Assembly: GCF_958298935.1 (NCBI RefSeq)
Contig: NC_084938.1
Location: 26,455,501 to 26,519,500, forward strand
Length of the DNA: 64,000 bases
Direction: 5' to 3'
Origin: Phragmites australis
Lineage: Eukaryota > Streptophyta > Magnoliopsida > Poales > Poaceae
Shown: positions 26,337 to 38,703 of the stretch, piece after piece
How the letters are laid out: every line of letters begins with the position of its first letter
Numbering within the stretch: position 1 is the first letter of the stretch
Program-made: the position numbers and the translations under genes
The notes under the pieces: generated by a model
Database searches by the model: none
Seen by the model: only the letters and a program-made list of their open reading frames with translations
What the model was told of the DNA's origin: nothing

Positions 26337-27712
26337 TGTAAGATCGAGATAGACAACTAGAGTAGGGTGAATAGACGTCTTACAAATTTTTTGCGAAATA
26401 GATGACATACTCCTTGTTCACTCAACGTTCCTCAAAAATGCACAAACGGAAGCATAAACTTTAGAGAGACAAAGCGAGAAAGAAAATTCTAAGACAGCAT
26501 GACTTCATGGATAAAATATGAACTATAGGCTCTGTTCAAGACTATTACATGAGTCTTTGTGCACAAAGCTTGAAACTTGAATGAATAACAAAGAAAAAAG
26601 ACAGTCACCGAAAGAAACAATTGTCCTAAATGCAAGGGGATTCAAAACCCTATCAAATACATGAGTATATGAACGTTTATGCCTGTAGCAATAAGAAGAA
26701 TTTCTTCACAAAGGTGGAACAACTGTAGTTAAAAAAACAAGAAAAACACAACTAAAAAAGGAAGTCTTGTAAACTTGCAAGGGAACCAATAGAGGGACTA
26801 GAATGAGCGAAATTCAAGTATATGCAAAAATATAAATTTCATTACTCAAAGATGTCTACCAATTTTATGCGGATTATAAGGATTTTTCTTTCAAAAACTC
26901 TCTCACCTATTATATATGCTAAGTCATCATCTTTCTCTCCTCTAAAACTCTAGCACTATGCTCTCAAATGGATAGCACAGGAGGTCCAAGTGGCTAGTTC
27001 AAACTCTCATATAGCTCTACCCCTCTATTTATATACCAACCTAAGTTTCCTAGCTTATTATCAAAACACACATCTCTTGTAGTACTCTTCTACCTATAAC
27101 CGATGATATTTTGGTATATTTCTTGCTCCGTTTATCGAACGGTCATGACGCCTACATGACTTAGTTTTATCTCGACACAAGCTTGACGATGGTGCCACAT
27201 ACTCCTCCAATCTTCTCACGGTTTTAAGGCCCAACCGTGAAACCCTCTACACGCTTCTCAAAGCGTGACTCACCACTTGATTACATCTTAAGCAAACGCT
27301 CTGATGTCAATATGGGTACTTCGTCTTGCGATGCTAACTATCGGTAAGTCTCTCCCGCTCTCGATCCCTCGGGCCGCCTTGTCACTTGCATCAGTATCCA
27401 TTTCACTCGACTTTATCAATACGCTGTTTTCATCCTCCATTCATGCTTTACTTAACCTCTACATGTACAGTTAGGATCACCCTTGACTCCGTCCGGCCTT
27501 CTTGATCGTCCGGCACCAAGCACCCATTTAGCCCCGACCACTCGCCGTCGATCGATAAGTTGCATCCGTTACGTGCACACCATAAAACAAGTAAACACAT
27601 TTCTCAAACTTTAACTCCAGTTAGTTCATAATCAAAATACTCAAAATAAGCTCGAGCAATCTAAAATTCGACAAAACAAATCGATAAACTTGTCAATCAC
27701 TCATCACATACA
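26337..27712 (-). repeat. LTR of the truncated Copia element
   Basis: The inner end is sharp (plus-strand TGTAAGATCGAGAT at 26337, next to the primer site). The outer end is placed at a TACA near 27712 and is approximate. It contains the AGTAGGGTGAATAGACG motif and a TATTTATATA box region (27000-27050), as do LTRs of this group. Its inner end resembles that of the solo LTR at 61019-62657 (TGTAAAGCGAGATCGG), so the two are probably related. Confidence 0.6.
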
Positions 27713-28426
27713 AATCAAGACATATTTTAACTTGTTTTCTCATAAAGATTGAAAATAGAATATCTACTAAAGATAAAAAAATAAAGAATACTATAACAAT
27801 ATTATAAAAAATAATTTTTTAAAACATGTATAACTATAACAGATATTCTAACCCAAAGTCTTTCTACTGTTTTTTTTTTCCACGCTTCGCTCCAAGGCTC
27901 AGCATAGATGATGCACACAGCAATGCTGATGCAGCATGAGCTGCAAAGCCTCGACGAGCGAACCCAATACTGCACACCTTCAGACTTTAACGGTAGCTTC
28001 GTGCCTTTTATTCTTTCTCTGCATAAACTAACCCTCATTTACTGATTTACCTATCTCATGCTCTTATCATCCGTGTGCAAGCACAGTAGTTGCTAGAGGT
28101 GAAGCTAGAGCTGCAAAACCTACAATATAGGTGGTGTATATATTTGGATTTATGTGGCGCACAAAAGGTAAAAATAAATTGTTAATAACTAAAATTTTAT
28201 TTTTTTTATTCCAATGCACTCGGATAGGCTAAAGTAGCTTCGCTCGCTCTGCCCCAATCACGTGTTTTTTTAGTAGTATCTTTCTGTTAGAACTATGGGA
28301 GCGGGTTCGTGAAATAATTTTTAATAAATTTTAAAGATCTATATTATAAAGAGATGATCTATATTAATATTTATCTTTTATTAATACCATATTTACTAAT
28401 AAAGGTAGATGTGAGAAGTTTTCTCC

Positions 28427-28450
28427 ATATATATATATATATATATATAT
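28427..28450. repeat. (AT)n microsatellite
   Basis: A pure AT run of 24 bases. A similar run lies at 29490-29512. Confidence 0.95.
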
Positions 28451-29840
28451 GTGCAAGCACTCATATCTCATTGAGTATACAAATAATATAGACTGTTAAT
28501 TGAGAGTAGTCTTAAAATTAAGAATGCTCCTGTAACGTGGATCTATATAAGAGTTAGAGTTTTATTTTTTTTCTTTCTGTTGCGTTGTCGCTGTAGTCTA
28601 CTCCATTCGGCGTCGGTGTGCACTGGCAACCGGAAGAGTAGGTCTCTGAAACTCTCGCTTTTGAGATCTTGCACCGAGAGAGAGCAAATAAGATTTTTAG
28701 GAAGTGCTCCGCACAATTGCTCAAGTTCTTCATCATGACTCGTTTTTGTGGTCGTTTGAGCGCTACCCGTTGTCATCGTCAACAAATTCGGTGTGTCATC
28801 AGTAGGATCGATCGTGCCGTTAACACGGTGCAAACAACATTTTCAGCAACCTCCACAGCGTAGGATCAGTACGTAAAAACCATATTACTCATACTTTATT
28901 TCCTGTAGTTCATAATTTCGAGTACAGTAGATCTATATATATATATATTGTTTCGTACATATAACTAGATTGTATTCTTAAACATGTTAATTTTTCAATT
29001 AATGCTCATAAATTATTTACGAATTAAATTAAACCTAAGCGCTAAATTTTCCAACACTTTCTAACACTTAGGCGAACTTTATTTGGCCGCTTTAGTCGGT
29101 GCCGTCCTTTCAGCCTCCACAGACTAGGAAGTTGACATCGGCGGCTACTCATCGCCTCCTCGGCGCTGTTGATTCGCGGGGGAGACGACAAGATGGTAAC
29201 TAGCGAGCTGCCGCAGCGGCAGTAGATCAGAATCTAATGCCTGTCCCGTGCCACGGCATGCATGTTCCTCGCAATTGCCCTAAAAACGCAGCACCGCACA
29301 GGCGCATACTGCGCTCGTATCACGCATTCACGTCGGCGTGCCAGGAATTTAACAGTACAGCAGTGCAAGTCTAGAACCTGACGAAGGCCAGCCAACTGGC
29401 CTGGTCGATGATCAGTTCGGCCTAGGCACCGATGTAAATTGCTGCCGATCTATCGGAGGCAAAACCAAGCAAAGAGCACAGTGGCGCTCTATATATATAT
29501 ATATATATATATGAGAGTTTTTTTAGATTAAGTGAGTACAACTTTTTTGGCCACCATATATCAACATGATAGCTATTTTTATAAATACGAGTACTCATGT
29601 CGAATAGATCTTGCAAACTACATATCTTTATGATTTGTGAAATTATATTTGTAAGAGAGAGCGAGTGTGCGACTTTAATAACCACTCTACGAGTAATCAA
29701 GACTGTTTTTTAGAAAATGAAAACTTATTCCACCCTTTACATATGAGATACACATAGCCTAATTCATTATTAAATCGTATCAGAACACAGACATAACAAT
29801 AAACAACCAAAGCAAATAACAGACAACGTTTACTACATTT

Positions 29841-29932
29841 AACGTACTGTCATCTTACGCCGATAGGGTGAGTCTTCAGAATGTGTAACGTACTGTTATC
29901 TTACGCCGATTGGGTGAGCCTTCAGAACGTGT
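29841..29932. repeat. 46-bp perfect-period tandem duplication
   Basis: Units 29841-29886 and 29887-29932 both begin AACGTACTGT.ATCTTACGCC and end GTGT. Only four or so positions differ, so the duplication is fairly recent. Confidence 0.9.
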
Positions 29933-31589
29933 TTCTTCATTCTTTTTTATTCTTGGACGTACGTAAAGCGTTGTTCGTTAAAGGATGCTAATATGGTGTT
30001 TATGCAAAAGTAATGGTCAAGCCCATGAGCCCGACAGGTGAACCGGGAAGTAAGCTCAGAAGGTTAGAAATGGCAGCAATCATTGACCCCAGGAAGGGAA
30101 TATGTATGAGGCAAACACTTCCTATTCTATGTTCAGATCCACCAAACTTTGTGCTCCAAGTTCAGATCCAACAACTATACAAACAAACACTTCTTCTAGA
30201 CGAACACAGCCATTGGCCATAACCTGACGAGTTCATCCGACGTGGCGACAACCGTGGCACTGCATAAGTAACTGACTGGAAGCAAGCATCACTAGGCATG
30301 TGGGAAGCATTCGGGCTGGGTAGTATTGCAGTGTTGCTGCACCAAAACTCACATGAAAATGAATTTGGAGTTCTTGGATGGACGCCCATGGATTCCCCTT
30401 TCCTGCTCAAATGATTGAGCTTGATGAGGAAGACGAGTTAAATAACCATAGGCCAACCTTTTTTCCGTACCTTCTTGATTAAACAAGTGCATTTGCTTGT
30501 GCTAAAGTAACCCTTAATAGAGGTTCTAGTACCATCACCTAATCTACTATTTATTGCTATATATTCCTCGAAGATCTGTACCTTCATACACTTGGTTAAT
30601 ACTGTCCCGGTGAATGATTAGGAGAGAGTCCCTTGAGCGATTTATAGTCAAGAACCGTGTGCGATTTACTTCACCTACTTGTCCAGCTTTGCGACGGCAG
30701 TTGCTGAGAAGGCAGGCACAATTCAGTGCAAAACAGTCTTGATTTTTTTGGCAGTGGTAGCTGGCACTGAAAGGCTGCAAGCTATGGTGGTAGAAAATTT
30801 GGGACGCGGTTGTATAGCACGGATCGGCTATAATTCTTCCATGAATCGGTCGGTGACAGCATGTTTCAAGGTTCATAAAACAGCGAAACTGATTACCGAG
30901 TTAGAGTTATTTTCTAAAAATAGCCATTTTTTTGCTCCAAAATAGCCAGATTCTTGCTCGATGATGATATCATTTTAGATAAAGGAACCTTTGTTCTGTC
31001 AATTGAAACATGTTCCTGTGATGATGATGTGTATCGACCGATCATTTTTTTTTTTACTGATGATCATGAACATTGTGAATTTTGACCGAATATAGCAAAT
31101 GAGAATTGTTACAGTTGAGAGTTGTTTAACGTCGTGATGCATGTGACCGTCGCACCGATCCCGAGGCAGATTAGAATAAGATGCAGGGATTAATTAGAGA
31201 TACGACCGGGGATTAGCTACAATAATGTGAGGTCCGATTAGAAACCGTTGATTGGCTTAGCTGCCAGATTATTCTACTGTCAGTCCCTTTCTTTATTATG
31301 GCTCTTCCTTGCATCCGTTGACAAAAAAGAATATATGCGATGCTTTGAGGGACAAATATTCAAACATATGCCATGAGTTGTCAAATTCTTACTAGTTCGG
31401 TGTCTGAAAACATGTACAGCTAAACTTAGTTTGAATGCACTATAATTTCTTCGTAGAACATCCTAAATATAACATCATTTCATATCTACAGTACAATGCA
31501 GGTCTGAAATTATAATTTATAGGAATACTTTTGATGCTGAATGAAGAATATCATCGATAGCTGTGTTGAAGTACATTCATGGCAAGTCT

Positions 31590-32163
31590 TTTTGATGGAA
31601 CAGAAGGGGCGCCCCCTACTGATTAATATATTAACATCAAAAAACCAGTTTACAGATTACAACAGAAGGAAGAAGAGAGCTAAGAAAGGAAAAATCATAA
31701 AAACTACATAAGCCAGTTCTGCATTGAATCTTTGTATCTATCTTTTGCCTATGGATAACCATGGCAAATTCATGAATGACATTTGCTTTGCAGTTCTGAA
31801 CATTTGGGCTTTTGTTGTTGAAAATCTAATCATTGCGCTCCTTCCAAATGCACCATGACATCAGAATAATTATTTCCATAAAAAAGGAACAGCTAGCCTC
31901 CGCTTGAAAAGCTTGAAAATTTGAAGAGATTGGAGCCTTCTGAAGTAATACAAACCAAGCAGCGCCAGCAAGATTTAGCAAAGTTGCAGTGAAGGAGGAG
32001 ATGGGCTTCATCTGTAAATTGGAGGAGATTTGTGACAAGTGTCACTGCTTCTTCTTTTGGAGGGGACTTCACCTTTTCAGAGAGGCTCAGGACAAAAACA
32101 CTAAAAACATAGATAAGAACTTGATGGACCTCTTTAATAACTTTATTTGAAAATTTCACTAAG
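31590..32163 (-). pseudogene. LINE 3' end remnant (zf-RVT region)
   Basis: The minus strand encodes the end of an L1-type ORF2. A zinc-binding reverse-transcriptase-associated segment contains E-A-H-L-L-L-H-C-N-F-A-K-S-C-W, followed by M-S-W-C-I-W-K-E-R-N-D, a pattern common at the C-terminus of plant LINEs. The 3' tail runs to about 31590 with the usual TTAATATATTAATCAGTAGGGG-like ending. It is cut at about 32163, where another LINE begins in the opposite direction. Confidence 0.7.
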
Positions 32164-32922
32164 AGAAGTGAAAAGAGTTGAACCCAAATATACTTGGACT
32201 AATAAATTACTAGCTCCAATAATGGTAAACCATGATATGTTTCTTATGTCTAGTGACTGGGAGCAGCACTTCCCCTTGTGTCATGCATAGAGTCTGACAA
32301 GGGTTGTTTCAGATCGCAATCCTATTTGTTTGGATTCAGGGGAGGCTAGGATACAGAGGTGCAAATACTTCTCCTTTGTGAGGCGGTGTCTCTTTGTTGA
32401 CAATTTCAAAGATCTTGTTCATCAAAGGTGGCTGGAGAGGAAAGCAAGAAGACCTGATAATGGTTATTCTATGGATAAATGGCATGACAACCTATGTGAT
32501 ATCAGACAATTTATGAGAGGTTGGTATAGACAACAAATTAGGGAGAAGACAAAAAACAAGCTTAGCTGGATAGGCTTGATGGCAAGGCAGACTATGAAGG
32601 GTTAGCTATGGAGGAATGAGAGCTTAGATACAACTTAGAACAAAGCCTTGAGAAAATTCTTTTGATGGAGAAAATTCTTTGGAAAAAGAAAGGTGGAAAG
32701 ACCTTAATCAAAGAGGGTGACAACAACACAAGATTTTTCCATCTGCAAGCCACTGGGAGAAGTAGGAAGAACCTGATCCTGTCTACAAAAACTGATCAAG
32801 GTCAGATCAGCTCTCAAGATGAAATTAGGGAATATATCTATGACTTCTACGAAAACCTATTTGGATCTGACTCTAGAGAGGGGTTAATGTTACATGAATC
32901 CTTCTGGGACAACCATAACAGA

Positions 32923-32930
32923 CTGCCTAC
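32923..32930. repeat. Target site duplication CTGCCTAC, left copy
   Basis: An identical 8-mer lies at 33518-33525. Eight-base duplications are characteristic of hAT insertions. Confidence 0.9.
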
Positions 32931-33517
32931 TAGAGGTGAAAACGGATCGGATACAGATGGATAATGGTCATTCCATATCCTTATCTTTATTTTTAATTAG
33001 AAACAAAAATGAATATGGAAATCCTAGATACGAAAACAAATACAAATAGTATCAGAAACAAATACAGTGCAAACATTAATCGAATACAAATACGGATCTG
33101 GATATATATCAAATTATAAAGACCCCTTAAATTGTGCTTATAAAAATAACAAAATAACAATGTAGTATAACATCACACATAAGGAAAATAAATTATGCGT
33201 ATAAAAACTACAAAAATAATAATATAGTCTAAGTAGTTAGGGCCATGATGGGCTATTTCCCAGTTGGCGATGATGATGGGCTTGTTCTTCAATGGGCCGG
33301 GTGAATATGATATTATTCGTATCCTTATCCGGATATTATCCATTTTTGTATTCGTATTTGGCTCAAAAAGTGCTTTCATTTCTGTATCCTTATCCGGATA
33401 AGAAATATCCGTATCCATATCCAATCCAAAAATATATGTATTTGTATCCGGATAAGACCATCCGTATTCATTTTTCGGGATCCAGAGCGGAAAATATCCA
33501 AATCGTTTTCAAGCCTA
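32931..33517. mobile_element. Non-autonomous hAT (Ac/Ds-like) element, 587 bp
   Basis: Termini are TAGAGGTGAAAACGGAT and, reversed, TAGGCTTGAAAACGATT, matching the Ac-type end pattern CAGGG.TGAAAACG. The perfect 8-bp duplication CTGCCTAC flanks it. Subterminal GGATA/TATCC motifs are dense, including the palindrome TATCCGGATA at 33326-33335, 33391-33400 and 33445-33454, as expected for hAT transposase binding. It encodes no transposase. Removing it and one target copy restores the reading frame of the host LINE across the junction (L-P-T-K-A-K). Confidence 0.92.
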
Positions 33518-33719
33518 CTGCCTACTAAGGCCAAAGACATCCCGGTTCAGCCCTTTTCTACTTAAGAGATTGAGAAGGTCTTTAGGGACATGAAAGAAGA
33601 CTTCACCCCCGGGTCTAATGGTTTCACTGCTACCTTCTTTAAGTCCTTCTGGGACTGTGTCAAGGAGGACATCTTTGACATGTTTAATGACCTTCATGCA
33701 GGAAGCTTGGTTTAATGAA

Positions 33720-35661
33720 GTAGCCTAAAAATGGTTAGAGCATTGTTTAGTGAGTGTGTCAAACTCACTAAAAAAACCCACTAAAGTTTCCTTTATGCCT
33801 CCTCATGATTAATATATATGAACTTCCTATACTATGCCCCTAACTGTAGTGTATGTTTGAGTGATGCACTTGAATTGTTTGTTTATGCATTGTGTAGTTT
33901 TCTCGTTGTGATGCATTTGTTGATTATGTTGCATTGATGCATTCCGATAGTGGCAAATACCGGGAGCTTAACCGATGTGGGTAGGGGCCCGATGCATTCC
34001 GTACGACGATTGTATGAAAAATGAATACGTTAGCGATAATGTATGAACATCCATCATACGATGGTAGATATGATCGTCTACTCATGTGGCGCTTACATGA
34101 GGTGTCACGTAAGGCAAAGGTACGAGAAGTGAATACGTGGGCAACAACGTATGAAACGTCGCTTGTGCGGCAAGTTGCACAAGCACCATTCGCGCGAATA
34201 CTTATTCTCTTTGTGCGAAAGGTGATGTATGTGTTCGTGATGATTGTTTGGGGAGAAATGTATTCGGAAAGAAACATGAAGATAAGGATTGAGCATACTT
34301 TTATGTTCCATTGCTAATTTCGCAGCATACCTTTGAACATGCATTTTCCTTGATTTGTTTAATCATTGAAGTCATGATTAAGAAAATGATTGATTTAATG
34401 ATTAATTAGAATACTGTTTGGACGGTTCCTCATAGTGGGAGATGTGTAAAAATAGGTGAAAACTATTTGATGGGGGATGGTGGAGTTGTACTCTTGGTGA
34501 GGATGCTCCTGAGAGCTTGAGTTACCTCTGTGGTATTTATTGCCAGAAGATATCTACCCTAGCTATTGAAGGGCCAAGTCATTGCGCCATCATACTTAGC
34601 CACCTCCGTGCAATTATGCATCCTGAATAGGCAAGACTTATCTTCTCCTTCATTAGACTAAGTTGGGCATCATACTAGGAGACTGAGAGCAGCGAACAAT
34701 CAAGTGATTATCTGTCCCTCTATTTGAATGTTTCGAGAACCAGCCAAAGGTTTAAATGGAGGCTGGCATTTAATACATGGCCTCTGGTACTTTGAGGGTA
34801 AATCTCATAGAAAAGTCTAGCGGGAAAGGTGATTGGAGTGTCTTGGTATGATTCGCTCCTCCACTTGCAACGGTTGAAGACTGAGCATACCACGTGGGTA
34901 CAGTGTACAACCTATATAGAGTATAAATCTATTCGAATAGCCATGTCTGAGGTCATGAATATGCGAAAGTAGTAACCCTGATGACTAGACTCAGGGTGAG
35001 TGTATCTTGATGAGTGGGTGTGTACACTAGATGTTCGTGTGATAAGGTTACTAGCTCAATCCGACAGGAGTTGTGTGGTACTAGAGGTACATCAGATGTG
35101 ATGATAGGGATTGCAGAACGAGGTGTAGCTCCTCCCAGAACCGAAAAACCCCTAGATATAGTTTTTACCTTGTTTTTGAACTATTCAAACTGTTTTAAGG
35201 TAGATAGTAGATGATAAAATGGAATACCTATATAAAACTTCTTTGCGTTAACTAAAACCAAAAAGCCTTATCCTCGAATTACCCTTTTATGCATCTATCA
35301 ACACTTTGAAGTAGTATATGGCTTGCTAAGTACCTTTCGTACTCACTCTTGCTGTTATTCAGATGAGGAAGCTGATGCCGACTTTGCCGGAGGTGTAGGC
35401 GAGGATAAAGAGTAGTCGTAGAAGTCACGTTCGCACCCTAGCTACTAGTGGCTATGGGTCCTTACTCTTTGCTGTATTTTGTTAGCCATTGGGCCAGGTT
35501 TGTAATATACTGTATGGTTTGTAAACCTTTTGTGTTTAAAGTTAGTATTTATGTATGAAGTTTAACTGTGATACTACGACTGTTATACTATACATATCAA
35601 CTACTTGATTCAGGGACTGATACAGGAGGTATAGGAGATCCCGAGTTTAGGGGTCTTGTAC
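33720..35661. mobile_element. LTR-like fragment of the large noncoding family, inverted
   Basis: The right end (CTACTTGATTCAGGGACTGATACAGG... to GGGGTCTTGTA) is the reverse complement of the start of the 4871-bp LTR. Further matches include ATTCGAATAGCCATG near 34931-34945, and GACTAGACTCAGGGTG with TCTTGATGAGTG near 34985-35020. It replaces part of the LINE reverse transcriptase. The left boundary and target duplication are not found, so the event probably involved deletion. Confidence 0.55.
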
Positions 35662-36392
35662 TAGACCTGCAAAATACCACTTAGAATTAAGGTGTTCTTG
35701 TAGCAAATGCTACAAAACAAGCTCCCAGTGACCATCTCCATCAAGAAGAAGGACTAGAAAGTGGGCACGAATTGTTGCATGTGTAATAGGTCTGAAGATG
35801 TCAGTCACATTTTTCTTTGATTGTGTGTTGGCACAATTTGCTTAGAGAGCATTGAGAGACATCTTTGGCTAGGATGGGTTACCTATTTCGGTATCTGACT
35901 TTTAGGCAAGCTGGCTTCCAAAATTTTTAAAGTCTCTCAAAAGCTAGGACTTTTTCTTTTTGCAGGGATTGCCTGGGCTCTGTGGCGGACAAGAAACACC
36001 ATGACAATCGAGAATAGGTTCCCCAAAAAACTATGGAAGTGCTGACCCTTGTCGTATCATTGGTGCAGAAATAGAGTATCCTACTCAACAAAGATGATAG
36101 GGCTAAGGTGGACAATGCCTCCGATCAGGTCCGAGGGTGGCTGCGGGGTTTCACTCTGGCTGAGGGTCCAGCTTTTGATGTCTGCGAGCTCTGATCTGGT
36201 GCCTTTATTTACAATCTGTAATAGATCGATCCATGTATTTGCTACTTTGGTTCTTAGAGGTTTCGAACTATCTGGTCCGTTGGTTTCCCTAGCTGTTAAC
36301 TCGTTTTTGCCAGTTTTTTTTTTCCTTTTTCTAATGTTGTGAACCTGCTAATTGGCTTTCAATATAATCCAATGAAATCTCTGTTAAAAAAA

Positions 36393-37690
36393 GAGAGATG
36401 GGCCAAAGTTTACTCTTTCTGAAGAATGCACAAACCACAAGTTAGTAGCATAGCATTCTGTCTTTGCAAATTTAACTTCCTTGCACTGAAGCTCCATCGA
36501 CGAATTTAGCTTGTATGTAAGCTCAGGGACGTTGTGATATCAATCATGCAAGTATCTATGGACCCGTTTGCCTTGAGTCCCGTTATGGAGGTAATCTCGA
36601 CAGCTCTTTGAATCTGTACACCATGCAAGCACAAGAATGTCGATCCCTTCGTGAGAAGGACGAGCAGAAATGATGATGAAGTGTTCGGTAGATTGGATTA
36701 TCCCACGAGGATAATCTTCTACAGGCTGTGGTCTATGAGGCTCTGCAGAAGTAATCGCCGATGCTGTTTTTGGGTAAGCAATTAGGCAGTAGGTCCTTAA
36801 AAACCCATCCGTTTTCTCTCGTTGAGAAGGCGTACACTTGGGTTTGAGCAGCAACTATTGTCTAGTGCTGATTAGCTCGTATAAATGCCTCTTGCCTATT
36901 ACCTACTGTCATGCATGCATTGATTTGGCATATGATAGCTGATTTTCCCATGTATAAATAATTTTACATTTTCGTTTAGAATTTGGAACAGTGCGTCATG
37001 AAGAGACACAAAAACAGAAGTTCGGTTCATGCTATAGGTTTAGGCATAAGAGTTTGCAATGTGCACCCACCCATTTTGGATGTGCGCAAGAGGCATAAGG
37101 CATTTCTTGAAGAGCACCAATTTCACAAAACAAGAACAACGCCCTTTACACCTACAAGTCCACAGCACAAAGCCACGTATGAAAGAACTTGGCCTAGGTA
37201 GGATAAGGTGTCAATCTCCCTAGGTCAAGTAAAACACCACTAAAACCAACGAAAATTCGGCGAATGGGTTCAACGAGAATCGATTACATTGACATATTGA
37301 ATTGCCTTGTCAGCCTCACACAAGACTTCACTTCTTTTTCACTTCCTCTGCCCATCACAAATTTGCTATGATCTATCTCCTCACACATCCATAGTTCATG
37401 GTGACATTGTCAATTATGGTTCCTTCGTGCTAGGCGAAGAACAACGACAAAGACGATGAGAATGCAAGCCTGAAGCAATGGTGGAGCTTAGATAGAAGAT
37501 GAAGCGGATGATGTGGAGCGAGGAGAGCATGAGCTTGATGGCTCGGTCTTACGGTCTCACCCATCTAATCCCGCTTGTCCAGATGGAATTGGATCGGAAC
37601 CGCGTAGATTGATACGTTTTCCATGGCTATGAGGCCAACATGATTTTTTTTTTTTGGAAACGGTAGGACTGTGTTTACATGAGGAAAAAA
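36393..37690. other. Intergenic, no gene recognised
   Basis: Open frames at 36540-36854 (-) and 36983-37201 (+) show no known motif or splice context. Near 37637 a long T run precedes the region resembling the large LTR family. Confidence 0.4.
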
Positions 37691-38703
37691 AATGTGCGTC
37701 ACAAATAGCGGTCTGTCACACTCGATTTTACAAGACCAAATTAGATATAAACTATATGTATACCAAAATCAGTTTTATCATATATATATAGTGACGTTAT
37801 CAGCGATAAATAGTACTATATCAAATAAAAACAACTTTATTGAAACAAATACCAGAGTTTTAAGTAGCAGCGAAAGAACATGAGAATACTCAAACGAAAA
37901 CTTTAGAGCACACCACAGATAATAGACTAGAGGCATTGTAACCTAGGACACTTCGTCTTTATTGTAGTCTTCAGCTTCCTTGATCTTCGCGTAATATTCT
38001 CCAACTGATCAATATTTATTATTGGAAATAGCAAGTGTGAGTATATATCATACTCCGAAAGTGTAGGAAAACATGACATAGGGTTTAAGTCAAGAAAAGG
38101 TTAGACACTGATTTATTGTACTAAGTAACTTTAACCTATAACTCAAAAAACAGACATCCTATTTATTAAGTGTACATATACAACTTAAACAAGAGAAAAA
38201 ACTTATCTGATTCCATTCGACTACCAAACTCACCAGATATTCCATATCTGACTACCAACTCATCAGGTTACCACCACCCGACTGCTAAAACCAATCATCT
38301 AAGATCCCAACTATTCAAGAAGAAGTACAAGCTACTCTTGACCATGAGTACGACTGATATATTAGCTTTATACTCTGCAGAGTGTGCATATTTTACCCAC
38401 GAGTCATAATTTCATCACCCGCATTACTAGGTGACAGTCTCCATGTTACTGTGTTGATCAAGTACTTGCACACTTCCTATTGTGTGCCACCAAAAGATCA
38501 CTACAAGGCCGTTACAATGCTCCCGTCGACCCGTAAACACCCACTAAGGTTTTATCGCTAATAGTTATTCCATCACTGCAGAAGCCCACTATTGTGCCAT
38601 ACAACCATCCACTGGTACCTACAGAACTGTAGGGGTGGGTAATTAATTGGTCAGGTCGTACCCATATAAATCTCGTGGTTGCGTTATTGTGTCAGGTTAC
38701 ATG

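Larger units (their letters stand above)
17400..27712 (-). mobile_element. Copia LTR retrotransposon, 3'-truncated, with nested insertion
   Basis: On the minus strand the order is LTR (26337 to about 27712), tRNA-Met-type primer binding site, gag, gag-pre-integrase and integrase. The element then stops near 17400 without reverse transcriptase, RNase H or a 3' LTR. PR/IN before RT and the Met-type primer site are Copia traits. The large acidic gag and the LTR style suggest the SIRE/Opie-like group of grass Copia elements (inference). Frames are broken throughout. A 4871-bp insertion (20872-25742) splits gag. The truncated end lies about 800 bp downstream of the RPL32 stop codon. Confidence 0.8.
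27713..31589. other. Gene-poor stretch, no gene recognised
   Basis: It contains AT microsatellites (28427-28450, 28933-28949, 29490-29512) and a 46-bp tandem duplication (29841-29932). A minus-strand frame at 28543-28833 (96 codons, acidic-hydrophobic N-terminal half, basic end) and a plus-strand frame at 30013-30222 have no recognisable relatives and no supporting context. Confidence 0.4.
32170..36392 (+). mobile_element. L1-type LINE, interrupted and decayed
   Basis: ORF2 pieces appear in order. The end of the endonuclease is at 32195-32330 (W-T-N-K...V-N-H-D-M-F-L and S-D-W-E-Q-H-F-P). The linker before reverse transcriptase follows, with L-I-K-E-G-D-N-N-T-R-F-F-H at 32700-32745. Reverse transcriptase starts at 33530-33715 (T-P-G-S-N-G-F-T-A-T-F-F-K). 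The zf-RVT end is at 35675-35990 (K-I-P-L-R-I-K-V-F-L, C-C-M-C-N-R-S-E-D-V-S-H-I-F). A short A-tail ends near 36392. A 587-bp hAT element sits at 32931-33517. Most of the reverse transcriptase is replaced by unrelated LTR-like DNA (about 33720-35661). Stops occur in every part. Confidence 0.75.

Noticed and set aside
33001..33516. Plus-strand frame rich in Tyr/Pro (33292-33528)
   Set aside because: Made by the TATCC-rich subterminal repeats of the hAT element, not a gene.
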